From: Musa acuminata AAA Group
Taxonomy: Eukaryota > Streptophyta > Magnoliopsida > Zingiberales > Musaceae
Direction: 5' to 3'
DNA: 64,000 nt
Assembly (NCBI RefSeq): GCF_036884655.1
Contig: NC_088340.1
Location: 6,655,501 to 6,719,500, forward strand
The notes under the pieces were generated by a model, which worked only from the letters and a program-made list of their open reading frames with translations, ran no database searches and was not told where the DNA came from. Shown here piece by piece: positions 34,062-44,399 of this stretch. Numbering within the stretch: the first letter of the stretch is position 1; each line of letters opens with the position of its first letter. Made by a program: the position numbers and the translations under genes.

Positions 34062-37000
34062 TCACGAGGATGACCGACCAAATACCTGCAAAGAAAGTAA
34101 AAAAAAGAAAGGGATCAGCGATCTCTCCCGAAAAGAAGCCACCTGAGATTTAACCAGATTCGTGATGGTGGTACCCCTGCTAGGAGATCCTTCGAGAGCC
34201 TAAGTTTACTTTGAAGACCACCATCTGCAACTGGTCGATTCTGTGGGTGTTGGCGAATGACCTTGGTTTCTTGTGCACCTTCTGAATCTTGCCCTTCAAA
34301 CCTTTGCTTCTGAGACACAATATAAGATCAATATATAAGAATTCCTTGTTAAAAAGCTTAAAAACCGATAATCAACAAAGTAAAAGGAATATACAGAAGA
34401 AGAAAAGAATTCAATCGTGCAGCATTGCTTGCTCAGGTGCTCAAGTAGATGATAAGAAAAATGGGACACACCATAGTCTTTGGAGTTTTTTACCCGACTC
34501 CTAAAGATACTGAACTGGATACCCCACTTAAGCAAATTATGATAGCTTCACATATCCTTTAGTGGACAAGATTGGTGCCATTCAGTTGAGAATCATTTTG
34601 AGTAAGCTTTATGTTGTCATTCTTGTACCGTACATCAATCTATCAATATGTGAATTTGGATAATTATATTAAACAGGACACTTGAGGCATTTTAGATCAA
34701 ATACTACTCTTTCTCCTCTTTATATTTCACATTGTTCCAGCCTCATTAATTCCACCTGGACTGGCAAGTTCTTTGAACCTTCCTAAGACTAGCACTAAAC
34801 CAGTGGCTCATGCTGATTTGAACCTCCTCTCTAATATTGTCAACTTCAAATATGAAAATGATCCGACATTTTGGATGAAGGGCCAAACAATTAGAATCAA
34901 GATCTCATCCACAGGATCTCACATAAATAGAGGTATACAAGACAATGACAACATTGAATCATGCTATTGGCAAAGATACCCTCATTTTAGACCCAGCACG
35001 AACACATGTGCACTTCCCTTCCTCAATTTGAATCAGTTCATGGTAATGACAAATCAGTGAAGTCACCATGCGCTCAGACGTTCGCCTAGGTGCCTGGGCA
35101 AGGCGAGGCTCAAACACCTCGATTCGGGTCCGAGCAGATGCCTTTAATTGGGCACAGCCCAGGCGCCCAGGTGCCAGGGGCTCAAAAGCTTGCCCGATCC
35201 AGGTGACATTGGGTCAGGTCATTACCTTTCTTGTTCAAAATGTTTTCATGACTTTTTTTTTTGTCCACACAACTCTGTTTACCACTCAAATACATAACAT
35301 GATGTGTTTCATCTACCAGGTAATTTGTAATTCCATACAATTCACATGATTAAAGTAGTGCATAGGATATTGTTTGATTGCAGCTACATCCCTGCACTTC
35401 TATAAAAACTTTATTATATAGACCCTTCTATACATTTAGAATTTTGGATTTTCTTGTTAACTGACTGATAAAAGGGATTTTAAATAATTCCTTTTGGGAT
35501 TTCATCATCTGTCTATTAATTTTTCATAAAAAATGAAGGGATATGGTTGAACATCAAGCAAAAGTTCACACACACTTTTGAGAACACAAATATATAAATC
35601 ACAGATAAGTAGTTGAGCATAAGTCATGTGGTTGATTCCCATACTAAAACAGAGAACATAGAAAGGTGAACAAACCATATATTCCCTTTGACTACAGAAG
35701 CTATATGTATACATAATTCATGAACTACCACATGTAGTCAGGATATTCAACAGATGAATGCCAAAATATATCGCTTATGTAACTTTATAACACCTATTTA
35801 CTAGATTATCTAACAGTCCTCCGACAGTCCACTATAAAATTGCCTACTAGGTACAAAGTGACATATTATTCTAATATTGAAAACTAAAGCATGTAATTAC
35901 AACCTTACAAGTTAAGCTATTAAATACAATGGAGAGTTGAGGATTACATACTTTTTCTTTTCGTTCCCGCATAAATTTCAAAGCTCTAGATTGTTCAACC
36001 TTAGACATGTAGAAGTCTCGCTCCCTCTTTGCTGCAGATATCTCCAGTTTGAGCTTCTCCTCGCATTCCCGTTTCTTGCCAGCTGCAGGGACGATGGCAA
36101 AATCAAGCAAGTCCTTGACAAGATGAAAGAATGTCAACGAAAAAACATACAGAATAATAGTTATCTGTACCTAGTTCACCAATCAGATCATCCCATTTGA
36201 ACTTACTCAAGTACCTGATGTTCCAAATGTCATAATAGAATGCCGACCTTTTCTTTCCACCTGAAGAGTAAAAAAATGAGTAAAAAAGGAAACCATAGTA
36301 TCCATGTTTAGATAAACTAGATCCACTAGAAAACCTATTAGGCAGTATCATCTTTGCACAATATGAAACTGTTGCACTCGCTTGGTAACCTAGGGTGGAA
36401 GTTTACTGGTCCATCATCAAGATGAGTTATATATTAGTTATTTCCATTTGTCAAACATCATGTAAAGGAATAATAAAGTAGTTAATAAAATTATATAATA
36501 TGAAACAAGAGTTTATGTAGTTTAAACTGAAATTTCCACCTTGGGCTCGTAGTTTCTGAATAACATTCATACGAGTCAGTGAAGTAGATAGACTATACAA
36601 ATTCAACTATTCCATGAGTTAATCAAGGTTTCTCATAGTGATCCAGATTTGGTGCACAATAATTGAAGCACAGATCCATCCTGCACATGCTTCTGTCTTG
36701 GAAAAAAGGTAAATGATAATTGAGAAAGACTGACCTATTTGTTCGCCGTTTAGCATTCTTGCAACCTTCTTGGCAACATTTTTCTTTGCAAATTCGACCC
36801 ACCTATAAAGGTAAATGCCAAATTTTAGAGTCACACCAGCAGAAACTACAAATAAGAAGATAAATTTCCACTAAACAAGAACACTTTTGCCAAAAATGAT
36901 ATTAGTGCATGTAGATTTTGAAAATCCATACAACTCTTGGCAACTGGCAAGACAATTTGGAATAAACTAGAGTTGGCTTTATTACCCATTAATCATCATT

Positions 37001-38220
37001 GTGATACCAGAGTTCTGGTGTTACATATTCTCCAAGTATCTAGTTTCCTTACTAAATTTCCAAAACATCAGCAAGTCCAGGAAGCAACCAGTATGGCAAC
37101 ATGTTTAATGATACCCAGGAAGGATGCAGGTTGTGCGAAAGGCTAACTCTAACCAGACACAATGCTCACATTACTTTTACCAACCACAAACCAACCTAGT
37201 CTCCTTACAGGCTTAACTCCAATTAGAACCCACTGACAATGAATTGGCTTGGGTGGGCCAGGTCATTCAAGCTATAAGACTGAACTATACCGGTGTCAGA
37301 ATTATGTGTATAAAAAATGCATCAAATTGTTCTGTATTGTAAATAACATCATATTAGTTAAAATAAGGTTGAACAGGATCAAGCAAAGGTCAGTCCCCCA
37401 TTGTAACCTAAACAGAGTTGAAAATTTACAACTTTCGCAGCATTAAGAAACTTACATATTTTGCAAAAAAAAATTATTTGCAGTCCAATGGTTAGCATCG
37501 CTACCTCGAAGCTAGAAAAACTTTCAACAACAGAGCAATTAAAGAACAAGTAAAGGAGGCAGCTAGAAGTAACGAAAAAAAAAAAAGTGAATCCAGAAAG
37601 AAACTTTGACTTCACTAATATTAAAATAAATCTAAAAGCAGTCATAAAGAACCATGAGGGTTTTCTACGCATACCCTTCAGAGAATTCTTTTCCTCGAAA
37701 ACCACCAGATTGCTTACGCTGAACCTGAGATGTGGGATCTGGATATAGTAAAGAGAAAAAGGAATTTGTGATTAGATTGGAGAACATTGCAACAAAGGCT
37801 GTGACTTGGAAACTCTAGCATGTATATGAGAAAATTCATCAAACAGTAAAAAAGGTTGCAATCTTTTGGATTAAAATGACAACTTTGTTTTAGGGTTAGA
37901 AGTTCAGCAAATAAAATCGTCTTTCGTTAATCCTTAAAAGTATTACGTCGCGAGAAAATATTACCTTCTGGAACAAGATATATCCTTTGTATTTCGCCAT
38001 ACTGCGAAAGGATTTGCCGAACATGAGACGGATCCATGCGCGGTGGAACTCGACTCAAGTAACAGACACCACGTTTTTCATTCGCATCATCATCTTCCCG
38101 AGATCTTTTCCTCTTTCTTCTACCTTTTGAACCTTCACATTTCTTTACTGCATCGTCTCCAAACGAACCCTGGTCCTCCATGGGATGACGCTCGGGCTCC
38201 TCATCTGGTTCCGCAGCCAT
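34062..38220 (-). CDS. ESF2: Pre-rRNA-processing protein ESF2/ABT1-like (RRM protein)
   Basis: Seven exons on the minus strand: 38220-37965, 37738-37675, 36802-36735, 36260-36171, 36082-35952, 34309-34175 and 34085-34062. They join in phase to 255 aa. Esf2/ABT1 proteins act in the nucleolar SSU processome and stimulate the RNA helicase Dbp8 in 18S rRNA maturation. Visible parts are an acidic N terminus, a basic nuclear/nucleolar signal GRRKRKRSR (33-41), and a divergent RRM (about 51-150) with GVCYLSRVPPRMDPSHVRQI and EGWVEFAKKNVAKKVARMLN. These are followed by the family signature SAFYYDIWNIRYLSKFKWDDL, a charged helix with AAKRERDFYMSKVEQSRALK, and a C-terminal SKDLLAGVFG. The last exon is only 24 nt. 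Reading through its intron would replace VFGRSSS by a 17-residue tail. An in-frame Met at 38274 exists, but MAAEPDEE fits better. Confidence 0.9.
35054..35206. mobile_element. Terminal fragment related to the hAT element at 2285-3840
   Basis: Within ESF2 intron 5 a short GC-rich patch begins near a CAGTGA and runs through 'cgcctaggtgcctgggca' and 'aggcgaggctcaaacacctc' to 'caggcgcccaggtgcc'. The motif order matches the left end of the 2285 element. No right end or target duplication is seen, so it is a truncated or decayed relative. Confidence 0.5.
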
Positions 38221-38328
38221 CCGCTTCAATCCAAAAATATCCGGAAGAAAGAACGGCAAGAAGGTGAACTTCAATTTCGTCGACGCGGTTGCTCGCGGCC
38301 TTCACCGCACCGGCGATGGCTAGCGGTG

Positions 38329-38346
38329 GAGAGTAGGGCTTAGGGC
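38329..38346 (-). promoter_or_regulatory. Telo-box-like motif upstream of ESF2
   Basis: On the ESF2 sense strand the sequence reads AAAGCCCTAAGCCCTA about 110 bp upstream of the start. This is a one-mismatch-per-repeat variant of the telo box AAACCCTAA, a common promoter element of plant ribosome-biogenesis genes. A nearby CCCTAAA occurs on the plus strand at about 38383-38389. Confidence 0.4.
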
Positions 38347-38452
38347 TTTGGTTGCGTTTTCTCGGGTTCACACACACCGATATGCCCTAAACGATTCTTT
38401 CGGTGAACGCTGTCGATTCCTATGGTCCTGAACGACCCAATGATAGGGCGAG

Positions 38453-38492
38453 TCGGACCGGACCAGACCAGACCGGGCCGGACCGGACCCGA
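38453..38492 (+). repeat. Short GGACC/GGACCAGACC repeat
   Basis: About eight imperfect GACC-containing pentamers in 40 bp upstream of ESF2. A GC-rich low-complexity patch in otherwise AT-rich DNA. Confidence 0.8.
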
Positions 38493-38499
38493 CAAATAA

Positions 38500-40290
38500 T
38501 TTGGTCAATGGTTAGACCGGTAGGATTATTTGATGAGAGAGAGGGATCAATCGGACCAACAATATAATAATAAGGCAAAATCATAAATAGATCCGTCCAA
38601 TTACTAAGACTTGTAAACGTCTTATTAAATCTTGGTTTCTAGAAACTTCTACCATAATTAATGTGAATTGATGTCATCCAAAAATTCATGAAAATACCAT
38701 GAAAATGATATATAGCTTTGAATAAGCTTGAATAGTTGAGACAAATATCTTTTATCAAGATTATAAAACTAGACAGTATGAAGGAATAATGTCAATAAAC
38801 ACATAATAATTTGTTTACTGTTCCCCCACTTATGATGTCATGAGTGAGGATTTCTTTATGCCTTCTTTAAATGCTAATATATTAGCATTATAACCTCGGA
38901 TGAGTACAATGATATGAGATGCCTTCGATGGTGCTACTCATGACTGATGTATGGATAGAGTGCAAGTGTGAGAGGTGCAACCTAAGTCTTCAATTTGTTT
39001 CAAACATTAATAGGCAACATTTGATTGCCATAGATTTCACAAATGTGGTTTAAGAACAATTATAAATCATGGTGCTTTATTTATGTAAATATCTTCACAG
39101 TTTATCCATTGTATAATCATGATACTAATGCCAATTAATGATTCACAAGACCAAAAGAAAAGAGTAGTCTAAATGCCATTTATGGTTAACTTAGATACCA
39201 ATAGTTTGGACAAGAAAGCATGGTCAACTAAATTTGCCAGGGGAAGGTGAATTAGTGTTGTAATAAATTTTAATCAATTTTTAAATTTAATCGAGAAAAA
39301 TATTTTAAATATAATTAATCAAGTATTGAATATGAGTAAGAGAGTGATAATAAATAAATAATCATAATAAAATAATATATGTAAGAGAAAAAAGAAACTT
39401 AAACAGTGATTAAAAAGAAAGCTTAATATCATAAACTTAGAAAAATTATGAGTAAAGTATTTATATGCTTCAAAAGGTTTAAAAAATAGAGTTAAAAATT
39501 TAAATTTTTAAAAATTCAAAGTACGATAGTAATATCGCAAACACCGAGTAATATTATTATCGTAACTTATGACACAACTATAAATTTCAACCGGAACAAG
39601 TGATGGTATTACTATCACATTTAGTGATACAACTATTTCTAGTTAAGGCCATATGTTTGACCTTTTAATAGACTCAATTTTAATCCAAATTAAAGCCCAA
39701 AATTTATTATGAATTTAGGCCTTAATTCAACCCGATAACAACTCAAATTGACTTCAAATTATATTGATCAAGACTTTAACTTATCAACCACTTATCTGGC
39801 ACGACATATTATCTTATCTTTTAGTATTTCATTCGAACCTTCAACGTATCAATGTATCATCCAATCTTTTGACATATTCATGATATTTGATCTTCTAACA
39901 TAATATAAAATCTTTTTGGCATGATGTTCGAACCTTTAGCATAGAGACTATTCTCTAGCACGTTGACTAATCATCCAACTTGACGTCTAATATTTGACAT
40001 GATAATTTTCTAGTATAATATCCAAATCTCCAAGTCAACGTTTGGTCTCTTAGCAGTCCAAGTTTATGATTGAAGTATTTCCTCGATCACTTATCTGAAA
40101 AAACATATCAGTTTACTAAATTTATCAATTAATTTCATAATCAAAATTCAGATTTTAACAAGAAGAATATTATTTGAAATATTTTTTGTTATAGAAATAT
40201 TCTTCTCGTGTATCATTTAAGATATGAAAATCTATTTTTAATCCTATTATATAATTGACTAGATGGTTAGAGTGATCGTGTGTCTGACTA
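38500..40290. other. AT-rich spacer with a duplicated flank block
   Basis: No gene. The block at about 38650-38790, with 'acaaatatctttta' and 'tcaagattataa', is repeated in diverged form at about 47090-47200. There it lies in the 3' flank of array unit B, so a fragment of the same duplication reaches here. Confidence 0.5.
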
Positions 40291-41249
40291 TGACACTAGA
40301 TTTGAGAAAATTAATTTAAATGAGCATCGTCCTTCTCGAAAATTTGATTTTCAAGATAGTATAAGAAGATATGGGTGGATCTTAAACATAATTATACCCT
40401 CAAGAATGCCCGTATATAAAATCATAATTTTTTTAGAAAAAATATGGGAAGAAATTTATTGACTATTTTTTTCACCCTCAAGTCTTGGAACAATCCTGTT
40501 CAAAAATAGATATTGTGATGATAGCATACGAACACAATTTGTAATGATCAAGCATTTAACAATGTGCCATTCATCATAAGTTTGCATCCTCCAAATATGC
40601 TTCAAATGAAGAAATAGGGCTTGAAATATATATATATATATATATATATATAATGGAGAAGATTTATTTTACACCCTTTATTTTTAGAGTATTATGATTC
40701 ACACCCTCTATATCAACAATCTTGTGACACCACTTTAATATCACTAAGAATATATTATAATTATTATTAGTGATAATAATATATTATAATTAATTATAAA
40801 AGTATATTATAATAACATTTTATTAATAGAACGGTTAAAAATTTAAATTATAAGAAATATTTTAGTGTATATTGATCTAAGTCTACTTTAAGAAATTTCA
40901 TTATATTTTAAAAAATATATATTTTACAAATTAAAATATAATTCATTGACGGATCATTGATTATTTCACTACCCAATAAAAAATATTTATTCGTTCGTGA
41001 ATTTGTATCCCATATCTATGCATGAGTTTTGTTTGTTTTTGAGACTTTCTATAGTTCATGCACATTTGAAGGGATAAACTTAAATGGAAAGACTCTTCAA
41101 TTAATGACTTATATATCACATTGGATTCTCTCACTCAGCATTCAATGAATCAATAAGTGTTCCCCAAGCTATAAATTGGTCGATCATGTGCTCCAACTTT
41201 TTCATCTCACCTTTTGGTAGCACAATCCATCTCCGCTTTCTTCTTCAAC

Positions 41250-41460
41250 ATGGAGGAAGAAGATGACAACCATTTTGGAGTTATTTGGCCTTTCAATTCT
41301 GAGGCTCAGAGTTTGATCCCATCCATGTTCATTCGAGATCCTCATGTTTCTTCATCGAAGTAAGTTTTATTTCTTTAGAGAATTTATTTTTTACTTTATT
41401 GCATCTAATATCATTGATTTACTACTCTTTTTTTTTCTTTGTTTTTGTTCCTCCAGTTAG
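41250..41460 (+). CDS. Candidate 37-aa peptide gene in array unit A
   Basis: ATG at 41250 opens MEEEDDNHFGVIWPFNSEAQ..., with donor GTAAGT after 41359, acceptor ending 41456 and an immediate TAG at 41458-41460. This gives 37 residues from join(41250-41359, 41457-41460). A TATAAAT lies 80 bp upstream. In unit C the homologous codons differ mostly at third positions for HFGVIWP (TTT/TTC, GTT/GTC), hinting at former coding selection. Both B and C have stops in that frame. No known family was recognised. It could equally be the remnant first exon of a longer gene. Confidence 0.28.
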
Positions 41461-41739
41461 AGAGCTCACGGGGTGTTTTCAGCCAAGCATGGTAAACATT
41501 CTCATCCATCCATCCACGTTAAACAATGCTCCAATTCTACATGTAGAAGAGTTGAATTGATTTATATGTTTCATAGCAATGTTAGAAACTTAGGTTATGC
41601 AAAAGATTTTAATGTTTATTGATCGTGACTTCTTGCCATTGATTTCTCCTACACAAGCTTTCTATTGCATTCTACATAGTTTTCCTACCATGAAAGTATC
41701 CTTCAAACTTCCTTCATGAATGTATTCTCCTCCACAGTT

Positions 41740-42180
41740 ACTCAATTGTGACAAATGAAAAGCTTGGCAACATGGACCACTGCCTCCGTGCAAAGCTCCG
41801 CTCACCGGTCGCGGCGAAGCCCGAGCCTCCATGGCCCCACCCGGTTCCCCCGACGGGCTACCGGACGGGATGATGAGGGAGGTGAAGATGAATGAAAATG
41901 AGATGGTAGCAGAACTGTGCCACTCCGAGCCGGTGGTGTTCCTCGACATCCTATGGAAACTGGGGTCTTGATCTTTAGCCGGCATGAGAGACCGTCGATG
42001 CCTCTTCGATTGTGGATCTTGGGGTACGTGCTCCGGTGCGTCTGTGTCTGTGTCGGACACCAGTGAAGACCACCCTCCTGAGGCTGCTGTTCTGGACGTG
42101 GAAGTGGGCGGGAGTGGGAGGAGTTCGTCCGCGAGCTCATCGAGATCGAAGACGATGAACAGAATCAAGAAGCTGAGTGC
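41740..42180. other. GC-rich, coding-like insert in unit A
   Basis: About 440 bp, clearly more GC-rich than the flanks and absent at this place in units B and C. The longest open frame is on the minus strand (194 codons, 41662-42246). Plus-strand frames are shorter and interrupted, for example one holding EMVAELCHSEPVVFLDILWK and another holding EWEEFVRELIEIEDDEQNQE. No frame matches a family I know. Possibly a captured or decayed gene exon. Confidence 0.4.
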
Positions 42181-42642
42181 ACATCTACGACGAGTGACGG
42201 GATTCAATTTTCCGGAATCTTCCTTCAAATTAGATTCCCTTTTCACTGTTCTTTTGTTTTGAGCATGAGATATAATTTCCTGGAATTAATCCTCTTTGGA
42301 TATTGTCTAGTGATGTGATTGTGTATGATTGATTCTTAGTTCGTGATGCTATCATCATTTGATCCTTTTATAGTCATCAAGATGCTCTTACTATAATAAT
42401 ATTCAGCATTAAGCAGTGACATGGTATCGTGTTGTACCCCAACCATGGCACTGAAACTTCCGAAAGATGATGGTATGCTTCAAAGAGATTGTTGGAAGAA
42501 AGATCCAAAACCTAAGAAAACTGAGATCTGCTATATTTTTGGGATGGTTCTGATGAAAATAATAGAAGATAAGAATAATTATTGAATATGCTTTATTAAA
42601 GATGAGGATTGGTCGTGGAGTCTCTTAGGAATGTGGCTGCAG

Positions 42643-42741
42643 CGACGTTGATCACTGGCCGAAGACAAGGGCGAAGCTTTGCTTTTCTCAACGACGTTGG
42701 TCGCTGGCCGAAGACAAGAGCGAAACTTCGCTTTTCTCACT
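42643..42741 (+). repeat. Two-copy 49-bp tandem repeat
   Basis: 'cgacgttgatcactggccga' at 42643 is followed 49 bp later by 'cgacgttggtcgctggccga' at 42692. Each continues to 'cgcttttctca' or 'tgcttttctca'. It lies directly inside the copia primer-binding site, i.e. in the former leader of that element. Confidence 0.88.
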
Positions 42742-42890
42742 GCTCTGATACCATAATAGAAATGAAATAGAAAGAAGAAAATTATATTGAAGAAGTTTTA
42801 TTGAAGAAATAAAAATGCTTCAATATATTAACATGTTCCCTATCCTATTTATACAAATTAGAAAGAATTTCCCTTCACGATGAAAGGTTT
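42742..42890 (-). mobile_element. Ty1/copia LTR-leader junction (tRNA-iMet primer-binding site)
   Basis: The minus strand carries TGGTATCAGAGC (plus 42742-42753), the standard copia primer-binding site complementary to initiator Met-tRNA. The adjacent 42754-42890 is an AT-rich LTR-like piece with a minus-strand TATAAATAGG (about plus 42838-42852). The retroelement body toward lower coordinates is missing after about 150 bp. The LTR's outer end could not be found because LRR sequence begins at about 42899. Confidence 0.6.
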
Positions 42891-42898
42891 TTTCCTAT

Positions 42899-43545
42899 CC
42901 ATATTGGTATTTCACCATGTATTTTATTTTCACCAAGATCAAGGGTAACTAATCGGTCACAATATTTCAAAAACGAAGGAATTGATCCAGACAAATTGTT
43001 ATGGTTCAAATGTAAATATTATAGAGAGGTTGGGAATGAGCTATGACAATCTGGGACTTCTCCAAGTAAGTGATTGTTATATAGGTCAAGTACCTGAAGT
43101 AAATACATATTGTAAAAAAAAAGGAGATGGATTACCATCGATATGGTTATGAGATAAAGATGATAAAGAGAGGTTTGTAGCTTCTACCAAGCTCAAGGAA
43201 ATTGGTTCGACAAATGAGTTATTGATGAGATCCAATATGAATTGTGTAGCAGAAGGTAATCGACCCATCAAATAGTTGGAGCAAGTTAAGATCTTTCAAA
43301 CCTTTTGAGAAATCTAAAAACCAAACAAGGAGGCTACCTAAAACTTTGCAATTGTTGTTGAGTCTGAATCCAATCAGAAAATTTTGCTCCTATATGACAA
43401 AAGCTCGTATCGATAGTGAAGGCACTAAAAGGGAGGGAGTCAATCATTTGGTAGGATCATATTCAAGGAGTTAGAAGCTATTGTGAAGTCATTAGAAAAG
43501 TGCGCTTCAGTGATATTACCTTCCAACGGGTTTGAGGAGAGGTAT
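42899..43545 (-). pseudogene. Receptor-like-protein (LRR) pseudogene fragment
   Basis: Minus-strand translation gives plant extracellular LRR repeats in three order-preserving blocks. Near 43545-43385 is sequence like 'SNSLNMILPND' and 'FSAFTIDTSFCHIGAKF', with TGA in place of a Trp codon. At 43271-43086 is 'FILDLINNSF...SLSSLSHNHIDG'. At 43010-42899 is 'NNLSGSIPSFLKYCDRLVTL' and 'ENKIHGEIPIW'. Frames shift between blocks and stops interrupt them, so it is not functional. The repeat signature is that of LRR-RLP genes, many of which are immune receptors. No N-terminal, transmembrane or cytoplasmic part is present. A copia LTR piece abuts its 3' side, which may have broken it. Confidence 0.8.
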
Positions 43546-43789
43546 AGTTTATTCAACCAACATAATTGGCCCATACTTAGGAATAATTCTGCTCAAATTG
43601 TTACCCTCTAGATATAAGGATGATAAAGATGTTCAATTTGATATATTAAAAATGAATATACATCATGCCATATATATAACCTTTCAAAATCAAATATATA
43701 AAATACTTTATTATAGACTCACCCGGTCCCTTCATATTGTCTCACATGATAGAGGCATAATAAAGAGGTAAACCCTTCAGCGAAATAAT

Positions 43790-44350
43790 TTAAAATATAT
43801 ATACACATGAGTATATCATACCTTCGACAATAAGTGATTATAGTACACCCAAGAACTCCCGTATCATATATCATTATATTTATATGCACTCTTATACTAT
43901 ATATTGTATATACCAATGCATTAAACATGTCGTAACGGATGTATAATATATTAATAAGTTTTATATCACATTTTTATCACATTTACGTATACTCCCATAT
44001 TGTATATCATATCATATAAATGCATAATAATAGATGCATTACTATAGGATAATAGCCTAATAAATCTGAATACACATATATAAGAATTATTAATATAACC
44101 AATAGTAGAATTCACAATACATTCACGAATAGTTAGATCATATTTCGTAATATATAAGTGTACTCTCACACTACATGTCATAACTACACCGCACGTAATA
44201 ATATGTATATCCACTTTCATATCGCATGTCATAATATCTATGTGCACTCTCATACCATATATAATACCAACATAGTATATCATAATATATATTTGCACTC
44301 TCATATCGCATGTTATGTGTGCTTTCCACATTGTATGTCGTAACATATGC
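43790..44350. repeat. Degenerate tandem repeat (about 45-60 bp unit)
   Basis: Recurring 'tatgcactctcatat', 'gtgcactctcatacc' and 'tgtactctcacact' are each followed by 'cgcatgt/catgtcataa' with irregular spacing. They are clearest at 44155-44345. Open frames here (Met/His/Ile-rich) are artefacts of the repeat. Confidence 0.65.
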
Positions 44351-44399
44351 ATAAATATTATTTATTTATATTATAATTTATCTATTTTTATGCTTATAT

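Larger units (their letters stand above)
40300..42590 (+). repeat. Array unit A: first copy of a diverged tandem duplication
   Basis: Unit A shares collinear blocks with units B (44400-47200) and C (47900-51200). Shared blocks are a 'gtattatgattcacaccctc' leader (40688 here, 48250 in C), an AT-rich block ending in a TATA promoter (41170), a short 5' coding-like exon, a conserved donor/acceptor pair, a middle block ('acatgtagaagagttgaat', about 41540) and a 3' end ('gatgtgattgtgtatgattg', about 42313). Unit A alone carries a GC-rich insert at about 41740-42180. Confidence 0.75.

Noticed and set aside
41662..42246. 194-codon minus-strand frame in array unit A considered as a gene
   Set aside because: It runs through the GC-rich insert into AT-rich flank, has no recognisable family and no splice context. 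Kept only as a finding about the insert.
43966..44352. 128-codon minus-strand frame (HMLRHTMWKAHIT...)
   Set aside because: Driven by the degenerate 'cactctcatat' repeat; no start context or domain.
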